Below are positions 44,436-52,470 of a stretch of DNA of 64,000 nt, in pieces. The translations under genes and the position numbers were made by a program. Where the stretch lies: positions 1 through 64,000 of the forward strand of contig CAUBPS010000010.1 of assembly GCA_958437935.1 (NCBI GenBank), given 5' to 3'. Numbering within the stretch: position 1 is the first letter of the stretch; each line of letters begins with the position of its first letter. The notes under the pieces are model-generated. The model had not been told where the DNA came from. It saw nothing but the letters and a program-made list of their open reading frames with translations, and did not search any database. This DNA is from an uncultured Collinsella sp. GTDB taxonomy: Bacteria; Actinomycetota; Coriobacteriia; Coriobacteriales; Coriobacteriaceae.

Positions 44436-45333
44436 GCCCAAGGAGACCAACGGGCAACAGCCCGACTCCTCGTTTATCCAGCTCGATGATCCAAAGCAAA
44501 AGGGCGCCGCTTCGGCGGCGTCCGCCCCTCGTCGCAAGGCGCTCCTTGGCGTTCTGACTGCCGCTTGCACCATTCTGATCGTCGTCTCGCTGGGTTTCGT
44601 CCACCCTTCCACAAGCGGTGCCTGGTCCATCGACTGGATCATTCAGACCGTGACGGGGGAGAGCGTCGTCACCAAGGACACCAAGGCGTCTGGCTCGACT
44701 ACTACTTCGGGCGAGGCCAGTTCCAAGGATTCCAAGTCATCGAATGACGCAAAAGATGAGTCCAAGGATTCTGATGAGTCCAAGTCCAAGGACGATTCCG
44801 AGTCTTCAAGCAAGGAATCGGACAAAAAATCGGATAGCAAGAAGTCCGATGGTCAGGACGGCAAGAAGTCTGGCGATAAATCCGCTGCCCAAAATACGGG
44901 AGCCGGTGATACTTCCAATGTGTCTGGTGGTGCTTCTTCGGGCGGTGGCCAGTCGTCTGATGGAGCCTCATCCTCTAATGGTGGAAACGCCTCCTCGGGC
45001 GGCCAGAGCGGCTCACAGGAGTCCAACTACGTAACGGTGACGGTTTCGGTCACATCGAGCGCTGTGGGCAATCCTGTGTCCTCTGGTGGCACCTTTACCT
45101 TTAACGAAGGCGCTACCGTCTACGATGCCCTGTGCGCGCTGGGCCTTTCTGTCAACGCACATGGCTCGTCGTACGGCACGTATGTCTCCGCGATTGGTGG
45201 TTTGGCCGAGAAACAGCACGGCGGCACGAGCGGCTGGATGTACTCCGTCAACGGCACAACGCCCATGACGGCCTGCAGCAACTACGTTCTCTCAAACGGT
45301 GACAACGTAGTCTGGTATTACGTTACAGGCTAG
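44425..45333 (+). CDS. Membrane-anchored protein with one DUF4430 domain
   Basis: A 302-residue protein overlapping the preceding gene by 11 bases, so translation is probably coupled. A short cytoplasmic N-terminus is followed by one membrane helix near 38-60 (ALLGVLTAACTILIVVSLG), a long Ser/Lys/Asp- and Gly/Ser-rich spacer (about 75-200) and a C-terminal DUF4430 domain (about 203-302; EGATVYDALCALG, GWMYSVNGTTP, LSNGDNVVWYYVTG). The spacer would push the domain across the cell wall. AAGGGTGA precedes the ATG at 44425. Together with the upstream protein it makes a two-component, probably B12-regulated surface unit; a terminator follows. Confidence 0.8.
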   Translation: MPDKPKETNGQQPDSSFIQLDDPKQKGAASAASAPRRKALLGVLTAACTILIVVSLGFVHPSTSGAWSIDWIIQTVTGESVVTKDTKASGSTTTSGEASSKDSKSSNDAKDESKDSDESKSKDDSESSSKESDKKSDSKKSDGQDGKKSGDKSAAQNTGAGDTSNVSGGASSGGGQSSDGASSSNGGNASSGGQSGSQESNYVTVTVSVTSSAVGNPVSSGGTFTFNEGATVYDALCALGLSVNAHGSSYGTYVSAIGGLAEKQHGGTSGWMYSVNGTTPMTACSNYVLSNGDNVVWYYVTG

Positions 45334-45355
45334 AGGCCTCGACATAGCGCGCCAG

Positions 45356-45393
45356 ACGGGCGGTTCGGACAAACATCCGGGCTGCCCGTTTTT
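45356..45393 (+). terminator. Rho-independent terminator of the DUF4430 operon
   Basis: ACGGGC at 45356 pairs with GCCCGT at 45384-45389, with inner pairs TCGGA/TCCGG, followed by TTTTT. Confidence 0.7.
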
Positions 45394-45431
45394 CATGCGT
45401 AGAGGACTGGGTCGCCGGGTCTCTCGGCAAA

Positions 45432-45466
45432 CAAAAAACCGGTTGGAACGGGAATTCCAACCGGTT
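45432..45466 (-). terminator. Terminator after the first gtrA-like gene
   Basis: A perfect 12-bp stem AACCGGTTGGAA/TTCCAACCGGTT is followed on the minus strand by TTTTTTGTTTG. Confidence 0.85.
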
Positions 45467-45492
45467 ATACATTCAAGCAAATAATGAATCGA

Positions 45493-45900
45493 CTACGACC
45501 GTGCACCCTCGAGGAAGAAGCGGCGGCTGAAGTAGTTGTACCAGGTGACGAGGAACGTGGCGATGGCCTTCATGGCCTGGTAGCCGATGCTCAAAAACGT
45601 GACGCCCACAAACATGTACAGGTCGTTGAGGCCCAGGCCGATCACCGACAGGATGGTGAAGATCGTGAACTCGCGCTTGCGGCTCATGCCCTCGCGATGG
45701 TCGAACACGTACTTCATGCTGAGCCAGTAGTTGACCACGACGGACGTGATAAACGAAACCGTGGTGCTCATCAAAAAGTCGAGGTGGAACAGCTCGACGA
45801 GCGCAATGAGCATGCCCCAGTCGATGCCAAAGGAGATAAGACCCACGACAGCAAACTTGAGGAACTGCTTGGTATGAGGTTGTGCCAGCGCCTTGCGCAC
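45493..45900 (-). CDS. GtrA-family membrane protein
   Basis: A 135-residue protein with four membrane helices. KQFLKFAVVGLISFGIDWG and NYWLSMKYVF are typical GtrA-family patterns; members help translocate undecaprenyl-phosphate-linked sugars or act in cell-surface polysaccharide and teichoic acid decoration. The start is a GTG at 45900, as no in-frame ATG is close. The neighbouring minus-strand gene at 46120 encodes a related GtrA protein sharing the EGMSR(K/R)REF loop, so the two are paralogues. A strong terminator follows. Confidence 0.85.
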   Translation of the reverse strand: MRKALAQPHTKQFLKFAVVGLISFGIDWGMLIALVELFHLDFLMSTTVSFITSVVVNYWLSMKYVFDHREGMSRKREFTIFTILSVIGLGLNDLYMFVGVTFLSIGYQAMKAIATFLVTWYNYFSRRFFLEGARS

Positions 45901-46049
45901 GTAATCACATCCAATGCGTTGATGAATCGAGCAAAGGATACTTTAGAGCTTTTACAAGGGAAACGTAAGGTCTTTGCCAAGAACTATATGAACTCGCCAA
46001 ATTTTCAAGAGCTAATCCGCAAACGTTGAAAATTTGCCCGTAAACGAGC

Positions 46050-46097
46050 GGCACCCACGGACGATACTGCGCTGAGTGCACGTCGTCCGTGGGCGCC
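46050..46097. other. Long inverted repeat between the two gtrA-like genes
   Basis: GGCACCCACGGACGAT and GTCGTCCGTGGGCGCC pair through about 15 positions with one mismatch around a 16-base loop. No U-tract of note follows on either strand, so it could be a weak terminator for the second gtrA gene or an mRNA processing hairpin. Confidence 0.5.
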
Positions 46098-46119
46098 GTA
46101 ATGCTGCAGGGGTTTCGAG

Positions 46120-46515
46120 CTACTTGGTCTCGTCGCCCTCCAGGAAGATCTTTCGGGTCACAAAGTTGTAGACCATGACAAGCGCGGTGGCACAGATCTT
46201 GGCGATATTGGCCTCGAGTCCCAGGCCGGCGTTGAGCGCCAGCACGATGCCATCGTTGAGCACCAAACCGATCACGGACAGCACGACGAAGATGATGAAC
46301 TCGCGGCGGCGGCTCATGCCTTCCTTGTGCGCAAACACGTATTTCATGCTTGCGAGGTAGTTAAAGATGAGTGAGATGATAAAGCCGCTGGTGTTGGCGA
46401 TTAGGATGTTGAGGCCCAGACCGTAGTGGAGCAGATTCATAATGCCAAAGTCGATAACCGTGGCAATGACACCGACGACGCCAAATTTCATGATCTGCGC
46501 AAGGAGCTTTTGCAT
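46120..46515 (-). CDS. GtrA-family membrane protein, paralogue
   Basis: A 131-residue four-helix membrane protein: IMKFGVVGVIATVIDFGIMN begins helix 1, NYLASMKYVFAHKEGMSRRREF is the family loop, and VMVYNFVTRKIFLEGD ends the protein. The role is probably in flipping or modifying lipid-linked sugars. The ATG at 46515 has AAGGCAGGT upstream; the open frame extends to a TTG at 46578 with no SD, so the longer form is less likely. It lies 78 bases downstream of the fbp gene on the same strand and may be its distal partner by read-through. Confidence 0.85.
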   Translation of the reverse strand: MQKLLAQIMKFGVVGVIATVIDFGIMNLLHYGLGLNILIANTSGFIISLIFNYLASMKYVFAHKEGMSRRREFIIFVVLSVIGLVLNDGIVLALNAGLGLEANIAKICATALVMVYNFVTRKIFLEGDETK

Positions 46516-46593
46516 GGTACCTGCCTTAAGCTGGCGCCGAAGCGCCGCGGGGATGACAAACTCAGCAAGTTTAGCCAATCCCCGCGGGTGGTG

Positions 46594-48510
46594 CTAGGCG
46601 CGCTCCTCGATAGCACCGTTTCTATATGCATCGAGCAGCTGGCGCAGGTCCTGGATCTGGTTGCGAATCTTGGCGCCAGTATCGGTGTCGCTCACCATGC
46701 GGCGACGGTCTGCTTGGTCAAAACGGTTGGTCTCGCTTTCGATGTCCACGTTGCGCGTGAGTGCCTCGGCAACCGTCGTAAAGGCCCGGTGCGACTTGAG
46801 GCGGCAGCCGCGCGAGCTCGAGATGAGCGTATAGCCGGCGATGCCCGTCTTGGGATGGTAAGCGCGGCAGAAGCCGCCATCGATGACCAGTAGCTTGCCC
46901 TCGGCGCGGATGGGTTGCTCGCCCTTGGTGGTTTTAACGGGCGTGTGGCCGTTGATGATGTGGCCGGTCGGCGAACATGCCATGGGCGCGACGCCAAACT
47001 CGCGCATGATGTCGTCGCAGACCGAGGGCGACTTGGTAAGCGTAAAGTACGGATCCATCGGCTCGACCCAGGTGCTCTTATCGGCGATATAGGCGCGCTC
47101 AAAGGTACGCACCAGGCGTCCGCTGGCGGGTGAATTGAAGCCAATCCACAGGTACCACATCCAATCGAGAGCGTCGCGGTCGCCCACGCGCCAGGCGCGG
47201 CGGGCGATGTGGTCGCAAAAATCGAGATAATCGCGGCCGGCGTGCCAGGTGCCCAGGCAGTTCATGCTGCTAAAGGTGCCGTCTTCGTTGAGCGGCACGC
47301 AGCCATGGAAGAGCAGGTTGCCGTTGGCGACCTTGTACATCGAGCCGTGGGTGTAGAGGAAATCGATATGGCGATGCAGGTGATCGGCGGTGACAAACTC
47401 GGACACGAGCTTGTCGATGATGTGCTGCTCCTGAGACGTGAGCGTGTAGGGGTCCGCCGGGTCGACGGTGGGGAAGTCGTTGGTCGTGAGCGGCCACACG
47501 CTGCCGTCGGCGAGCGTGACCGTGCCGGTGCCGTGGTCGATCTTGTCGAGTAACAGGCGGTCGGTCATATCGAACTCGGGGTGGCGCTGGATAATCTGGC
47601 CCTCGAGCTTAAAGAGCAGCACGTTGATGGCCTTGATCAGCGGGGTGATGGACTCACTGGCGGTGTAGGTGGCATCGGCAAAGGCGACAAGCTCACGCAG
47701 CGAGATGCCGTAGTCGTTCTCGAGGATCTCGTAATTGTCGTAACGCAGGTTGTTGCGCAGCACCGTGGCGATGCATGCAGGCTCACCGGCCGCAGCGCCC
47801 ATCCACAGCAGGTCGTGGTTGCCCCACTGGATGTCGAGTGAATGGTAGGTGAGCAGACGGTCCATAATCTTGGCCGCGCCGCCGCCGCGGTCGAAGATGT
47901 CGCCCACCAGGTGCAGGTGGTCGACGGCCAGGCGCTTGATGAGCGAGGCGAGCGACTCGATAAAGTCGTCGGCGCTGGCGGTCTCCAGGATGGACTCCAC
48001 GATGCGCTCGTGATAGCGCACGCGATAGTTGTTCTCGTCCGGGTGCGTGTGCAACAACTCGTCGATGATATAGGCGTAGTCGCGCGGGATGGCCTTACGC
48101 ACCTTGGAGCGCGTGTAGCGGCTTGAAAGTGAGCGAGCGACCATGATGAGCTGGTCGAGCATTGTCTTGTACCAGGTTGGCGAGTCCTCGCGCCGGCTGC
48201 GGACCAGGTCGATCTTCTCGCGCGGGTAGTAGATGAGCGTACACAGCTCGCCCTTTTCGTCAAAGGAGAGCGTGTCGCCAAAGATCTCGTCGACATGCTC
48301 GCGCACGACGCCCGAGCAGTTGTTGAGGATGTGCATAAAGGCTTCGTACTCGCCATGCACGTCGCTCATAAAATGCTCGGTGCCCTTGGGTAGGTTGAGG
48401 ATGGCCGAGAGGTTGATAATTTCGGTAAACGCGGATTGTTCGGTGGGGAACTGTCTCGACAGCAGGCGCAGATACTTGAAGTCTTGCGGGTTGCGATCGA
48501 ATGCGACCAT
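46594..48510 (-). CDS. fbp: Fructose-1,6-bisphosphatase class III
   Basis: Gluconeogenic FBPase of the metallophosphoesterase type found in Firmicutes and other anaerobes; 638 residues, matching the family (about 640-670). Metal-binding motifs are MSDVHGEYEAF near residue 48, VGDIFDRGGGA near 205 and WGNHDLLWMG near 232; a later INGHTPVK motif supplies another histidine. The start at ATG 48510 (MVAFDRNPQDFKYL) follows GGAAGGTG; the upstream extension to 48555 has no SD. It is divergent from the degV gene. No class I or II FBPase is seen in the window. Confidence 0.95.
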   Translation of the reverse strand: MVAFDRNPQDFKYLRLLSRQFPTEQSAFTEIINLSAILNLPKGTEHFMSDVHGEYEAFMHILNNCSGVVREHVDEIFGDTLSFDEKGELCTLIYYPREKIDLVRSRREDSPTWYKTMLDQLIMVARSLSSRYTRSKVRKAIPRDYAYIIDELLHTHPDENNYRVRYHERIVESILETASADDFIESLASLIKRLAVDHLHLVGDIFDRGGGAAKIMDRLLTYHSLDIQWGNHDLLWMGAAAGEPACIATVLRNNLRYDNYEILENDYGISLRELVAFADATYTASESITPLIKAINVLLFKLEGQIIQRHPEFDMTDRLLLDKIDHGTGTVTLADGSVWPLTTNDFPTVDPADPYTLTSQEQHIIDKLVSEFVTADHLHRHIDFLYTHGSMYKVANGNLLFHGCVPLNEDGTFSSMNCLGTWHAGRDYLDFCDHIARRAWRVGDRDALDWMWYLWIGFNSPASGRLVRTFERAYIADKSTWVEPMDPYFTLTKSPSVCDDIMREFGVAPMACSPTGHIINGHTPVKTTKGEQPIRAEGKLLVIDGGFCRAYHPKTGIAGYTLISSSRGCRLKSHRAFTTVAEALTRNVDIESETNRFDQADRRRMVSDTDTGAKIRNQIQDLRQLLDAYRNGAIEERA

Positions 48511-48830
48511 GAAACACCTTCCGATGGAGCTGGTAAAACTGATAAACAGCGTCAAACGTTTATCAGTATGCGCCGCTTTTGTTTCGATTTTGCGCCAGCG
48601 GCTGAATTGTCGGCTGAACGGTTTGGTAAATCGATTTAGTTGAGGTAGATATGGCGGTTGAGTGGAGACGACAGAGGGTGTTTTCTCAGATATTTATGCG
48701 TGGGGTCGGTGGAGACGATGGTGGTAAAGATGTTCGCTATTTTTGGTTCGATTTGGTAAATAGTGGACATATGTACCGTATGTAGGCTCACTGTGCGATA
48801 ATTTGCGCAGCAATGAGTAAGGAGCCTCAT
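48511..48830. other. AT-richer divergent promoter region between fbp and degV
   Basis: About 320 bases holding the promoters of both genes. GATAAT at 48797-48802 is a plausible -10 for degV. Two similar segments, TTTGGTAAATCGAT near 48620 and TTTGGTAAATAGTG near 48752, share TTTGGTAAAT and may be binding sites for a regulator. No gene is seen. Confidence 0.4.
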
Positions 48831-49721
48831 ATGAGTGATTTTGTCCTGACCTGTGAATCCGCCGCCGATCGAACCCGTGAGTTCTTTGCGTCGCGCAATA
48901 TCCCTGTCGTGTGTTTTCATTACGAGATTGATGGTGTTGTCCATACGGACGATCTGTATCAGTCGATTACGCCGGATGAGTTTTTTGCCCAGATTGCCGC
49001 GGGCGCCATGCCCAAGACGTCTCAGGTGAGCGTGGGTGAGTACGAGGAGTTTTGGGAGCCGTTTGTTGCCGAGGGTAAAGACGTGCTGCACCTGACGTTG
49101 TCGTCGGGTATTTCGGGTACGTATGGTTCGGCTTGCGTTGCGGCGCAGATGCTCGCGGATCGCTATCCCCAGGGCGGCAAGGTGCGCGTCATCGATTCGC
49201 TGGGGGCGTCTTCGGGCTTTGGCCTATTGCTGGAATATGCCGCCGACGTGCGCGATAGCGGCGCTTCGCTCGACGAGACGGCCGCTTGGATTGAGGAGCA
49301 TAAACTCAACCTGCACCACTGGTTCTTCTCGACCGATCTGTCGAGCTACCTGCGCGGCGGTCGCATTTCGGCCGCGAGCGCGATTATCGGCACAGCGCTT
49401 AAGATTTGCCCGCTTATGACGGTCGATTGCGAAGGTGGGCTGTCGCCACGTGAGAAGATTCGCACTAAGAAGCGCGCGATTTCCGAGATGGCTAAGACCA
49501 TGATGGCACATGTGCAGGACGGTGCGGCTTATTCAGGTAAGTGCATCTTGTCCCATTCGGCGTGCCGCGAGGACGCTGAGGCCGTTGCGGCGCTGATTGA
49601 GGAACAAGTTCCGCAGCTCAAAGGCAAGATTGAGATCAACAATATCGGTGCTCTGATCGGTTCGCACACCGGACCAGGTACGGTGGCGCTCTTCTTTATG
49701 GGCGACAAGCGCGTGGATTAG
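48831..49721 (+). CDS. DegV-family fatty-acid-binding protein
   Basis: A 296-residue DegV/FakB-type protein that would bind a fatty acid and present it to FakA kinase for lipid synthesis. N-terminal domain: ESAADRTREFF and the ligand-contact segment PKTSQVSVGEYEEF, then LTLSSGISGTYGSA. C-terminal domain: DLSSYLRGGRISAASAIIGTALKICPLM and a final GSHTGPGTVALFF. These are classical DegV patterns. The ATG at 48831 follows TAAGGAGC with six bases; the frame continues 6 codons upstream to an ATG overlapping the SD. A second DegV-like gene is cut by the right window edge. Confidence 0.92.
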   Translation: MSDFVLTCESAADRTREFFASRNIPVVCFHYEIDGVVHTDDLYQSITPDEFFAQIAAGAMPKTSQVSVGEYEEFWEPFVAEGKDVLHLTLSSGISGTYGSACVAAQMLADRYPQGGKVRVIDSLGASSGFGLLLEYAADVRDSGASLDETAAWIEEHKLNLHHWFFSTDLSSYLRGGRISAASAIIGTALKICPLMTVDCEGGLSPREKIRTKKRAISEMAKTMMAHVQDGAAYSGKCILSHSACREDAEAVAALIEEQVPQLKGKIEINNIGALIGSHTGPGTVALFFMGDKRVD

Positions 49722-49786
49722 CGTTTGTGAGCTGGCTGACGGTTTTAACGGCTGCTTTTGTTCCTCCTGACATTTGATAACAGAAA

Positions 49787-49820
49787 AAGGCCCGTCCCGT
49801 TGTTTGCGGGGCGGGCCTTG
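49787..49820. terminator. Convergent terminator between degV and the TIM-barrel gene
   Basis: AAGGCCCGTCCCG at 49787-49799 pairs with CGGGGCGGGCCTT at 49807-49819. The minus strand continues TTTTTCTG, so it suits the minus-strand gene best but can serve both. Confidence 0.75.
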
Positions 49821-49829
49821 CTGTTGCGG

Positions 49830-50921
49830 TTAGCGTTTCTTTCCGCGGAAGAAGAAGCCGTGCAGCGAGGGCTTGAGTCCACGGTTGGCGCGACGCTCCT
49901 CGATATGATCGTGGATCGAAGCGACGCGCTCAATGACTTCGTCGGGGATCGGCACGTCGGGATTCATGTTCTCGACCTGGCTGACCTCGGCGGCGGCGAC
50001 CTGGTCGATAATGGGCACATCGTCGTGCGAGATGACGGGCGTGGCGTCTTCCTTCATCTTGCGGTAGCGCTGCATCATGTCGGTCTGCAGCTGTTGGGCC
50101 GAAGGCGGCGTCCAAATGATGGCGTTGGCACCGGCGGCGATGGTCTCGCGGATGCTCTCGGGCGTCTTGCCGCCCGGTGCGATGAGCGGCAGGTTGGGAT
50201 AGTGCTCGCGCAGTTCACGCAGGACCTGCGGCGTGTTCTTGCCGGCCGCGATGTTGAGGATCTTGGCTCCGGCGCGCACTTTGGCATGCGCATCATCGTC
50301 GCAACGTACGACCGTGGCGATGACGGGGATGTCGGCGATGTTGGTGATGTGCTCGACCATCTCGGCAGTGGCGGGGGAGTTGACCACGCAGCCCGCCGCG
50401 CCCTGCATCTCGGAGACGGCTGCCATCTGTACGGAGCGCTTACCGGTGGTGGTGCCACCACCAACGCCCACAAAGACCGGGCACTCGGCAACGGTCAGCA
50501 GCGCCTGCGTAATGGCGGGCTGCGGCGTGAAGGGGTAGACGGCAAACACGGCGTCGGCATTGGAGTTGCGGATGACCGCGACGTCGGTGGTGTAGATGAG
50601 CGACTTGATGCGGCGGCCAAAGAGCGTAAAGCCGCTGGCCTCCTCGATCTCGTCGGGCATGCGGAGGGCCGCCTTGCGCAGACGCCCGTCGATGGGCAGC
50701 GGCTCCATGGGGAGCAGTCCGTTGGGGGTCACGGCTACCTGGGGCTCGGTGAACTCGTCTGCGAGCTCGACCTCGGAAAAATCGACCGAGGCGACGATGT
50801 CCTCGTGAACCTCGGCAGGAACATCGATGGGGGCCTGGTCGTTAGTCGCGGCAGGCGCGTCGAAGGAGCTGGTGCCGACAAAGGCGTCGACGCGCTCGTT
50901 TAGATCGTTGAGAGTATCCAT
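49830..50921 (-). CDS. TIM-barrel phosphate-binding-like protein of unknown activity
   Basis: A 363-residue protein. Residues 1-75 are acidic and low in predicted structure; the rest alternates strands and helices with FVGVGGGTTTGKRS, AAGCVVNSPATAEM, NIADIPVIATVV, GAKILNIAAGKN and PLIAPGGKTPESI, the pattern of a ribulose-phosphate-binding (beta/alpha)8 barrel as in thiamine-phosphate or indole-glycerol-phosphate enzymes. Homologues are often just called 'hydrolase'. The C-terminus is basic (FFFRGKKR). The start at 50921 has only a weak SD; later Met codons would remove the acidic tail. No partner genes reveal the substrate. Confidence 0.55.
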   Translation of the reverse strand: MDTLNDLNERVDAFVGTSSFDAPAATNDQAPIDVPAEVHEDIVASVDFSEVELADEFTEPQVAVTPNGLLPMEPLPIDGRLRKAALRMPDEIEEASGFTLFGRRIKSLIYTTDVAVIRNSNADAVFAVYPFTPQPAITQALLTVAECPVFVGVGGGTTTGKRSVQMAAVSEMQGAAGCVVNSPATAEMVEHITNIADIPVIATVVRCDDDAHAKVRAGAKILNIAAGKNTPQVLRELREHYPNLPLIAPGGKTPESIRETIAAGANAIIWTPPSAQQLQTDMMQRYRKMKEDATPVISHDDVPIIDQVAAAEVSQVENMNPDVPIPDEVIERVASIHDHIEERRANRGLKPSLHGFFFRGKKR

Positions 50922-51112
50922 GGACGCTCGATTCTATGCGATGGTGGCCGGCAAGGTGCCGACAGCGTTGTGCTTGCTAAATCGTTTGACGAGTTGATTT
51001 TTCCCCGCCGCGCCATCCGTTAGACCGAAGGGCCGGCGAACGTGAAGGAGCTGTGGTGGCGGGTATTGAGGTGCTATCTTGAATGTCCCGTTTAAAAGAG
51101 AGGTGACGCGGA

Positions 51113-51283
51113 ATGGAATTCACAGCAATGTTGGGCTCGATTGGCCTGTGTGTGGGCGCAATCGTAGCCGCCGCGGTCATCTACTTTGTGGTTACGGCCA
51201 TTAAAGGCAAAAGAGCCGAGCGCAAGGAGCGCGAGGCACTTAAGCAGCACCGTGACCAGCAGGACAAGCGCGCACGGAGATAG
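51113..51283 (+). CDS. Small single-pass membrane protein (56 residues)
   Basis: A short gene: MEFTAMLGSIGLCVGAIVAA begins a membrane helix (residues 6-30, ending VIYFVVTAIKG), followed by a strongly charged coiled tail rich in Lys, Arg, Glu and Gln (KRAERKEREALKQHRD and on to KRARR). AGAGAGGTGA ends about six bases before the ATG, an excellent SD. It lies in a 390-base gap between two minus-strand genes and ends 24 bases from the stop of the rRNA methyltransferase gene. Function unknown; the layout resembles small stress or envelope-associated proteins. Confidence 0.65.
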   Translation: MEFTAMLGSIGLCVGAIVAAAVIYFVVTAIKGKRAERKEREALKQHRDQQDKRARR

Positions 51284-51307
51284 TTTGTTGAGTTTTGAAT
51301 CCGTGCG

Positions 51308-52411
51308 CTAGCTGCGTTTTCGGATCAGGGCGATATAGAAGCCCTCAAAGTCGCGGCTGGGCGGAATGGTCAGCGTGCCGGGCATTCCGTTGGCGACGGA
51401 CGAGACGTGGCCGGCGGCGATGGCCTCGGTGAGGGCGTTGCTCTCGACGCGCGGCTCTTCGCCAGCTTCCTGAGCACGGCGCGTTTCACTTTCGCTCGGC
51501 GTGCCGTCGAGGGGGATAAGCTCGCAGTCCATGTGCTTGTCGAGGACCTCTTGCAGGGCGTCCTCGTTTTCCTGCGGCAAGATCGAACAAGTCGAATAGA
51601 CGAGTGTGCCGCCCGGTTTGAGGGCTCCCATGGCGCGGTCCAGAAGCGCGCGCTGCGAGCGGGCGCACTTGCCGAGCAACTGCTCGGTGAGGCCGCGCAG
51701 ACTCTTCTCGTTGCCGCTGATGACGGTGCCCGTGCCGGTGCAGGGAGCGTCGAGCAGGATGCGGTCAAAGCGGAAGAACTCGTCGAGCTCGCGTGCGTCG
51801 ATGCGCATGACGGGCACGTTTTTGGCACCTTGGCGGTGGAGGTTGGACTCAAGCTTTTCGGCGCGGGGAATGCTCATCTCGCAGGCCGTGAGGTGTGCCT
51901 GGCCCTGGGTGAGGGCGGCGATCTGCGTTGTCTTGCCGCCGGGGGCTGCGCACATGTCCAGGATGTCCTCGCCGGCCTGAACGCCCAGGGCCAACGGCGG
52001 CATCATGGACGACAGGCTCTGCAGATAGATTTTGCCGTCGCGGTAGATGTCGAGATCCCACAGATCGGAAACCTGGGCCTCGGGCAGGATAAAGGCGTCT
52101 GGGTACCAGACGACGGGGTTGTGGGCGATGCCGGCTGCATCGAGCGCCGCAGCGATGTCCTCGGCGGTCGCCTTGAGCGTGTTGGCGCGCAGTGTGACCG
52201 GGCGTGTGGCCGCGGCACCAAAGCCCTCGATCATGAGCTCGGCATCGGCGGGCGCATAGGCGCCGGCGACCGTGTCGACCATAAAGCGCGGCAGGTCGGC
52301 GGCGCAGGGAAGGGCGGCAAGCTGGTCGGAAAGCTCGGTGGAGGCAAACTGCCTAAGCTTGAGCTCGGGCTTAACCTGCTTTTTCTGCTTACGACGACGC
52401 GGCTTGGACAT
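51308..52411 (-). CDS. NOL1/NOP2/Sun-family RNA m5C methyltransferase (RsmF-like)
   Basis: An S-adenosylmethionine-dependent rRNA cytosine-C5 methyltransferase of the RsmB/RsmF family; 367 residues. SAM site: DMCAAPGGKTTQIA near 150-163. Catalytic cysteines are DAPCTGTG near 223 (TC/PC motif) and VYSTCSILPQENE near 270. The N-terminus is very basic (KPRRRKQKKQ). The shortness and absence of the RsmB NusB-like domain favour RsmF/YebU-type enzymes acting on 16S rRNA. GGAAGG precedes the ATG at 52411. It sits 59 bases downstream of the MetRS-like gene on the same strand. Confidence 0.9.
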   Translation of the reverse strand: MSKPRRRKQKKQVKPELKLRQFASTELSDQLAALPCAADLPRFMVDTVAGAYAPADAELMIEGFGAAATRPVTLRANTLKATAEDIAAALDAAGIAHNPVVWYPDAFILPEAQVSDLWDLDIYRDGKIYLQSLSSMMPPLALGVQAGEDILDMCAAPGGKTTQIAALTQGQAHLTACEMSIPRAEKLESNLHRQGAKNVPVMRIDARELDEFFRFDRILLDAPCTGTGTVISGNEKSLRGLTEQLLGKCARSQRALLDRAMGALKPGGTLVYSTCSILPQENEDALQEVLDKHMDCELIPLDGTPSESETRRAQEAGEEPRVESNALTEAIAAGHVSSVANGMPGTLTIPPSRDFEGFYIALIRKRS

Positions 52412-52470
52412 CCGTCTTTCCTTCCCGTTCCAAATTGACTACTTTCCGGGCACGCCGCTGCTGGCGTGCT

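Noticed and set aside
45484..46029. A 181-codon plus-strand frame across the first gtrA gene.
   Set aside because: It is the antisense shadow of the GtrA protein and extends into low-complexity intergenic sequence without a ribosome site.
46516..46578. N-terminal extension of the second GtrA protein from a TTG codon.
   Set aside because: No ribosome site precedes the TTG, while AAGGCAGGT precedes ATG 46515 and the family begins there.
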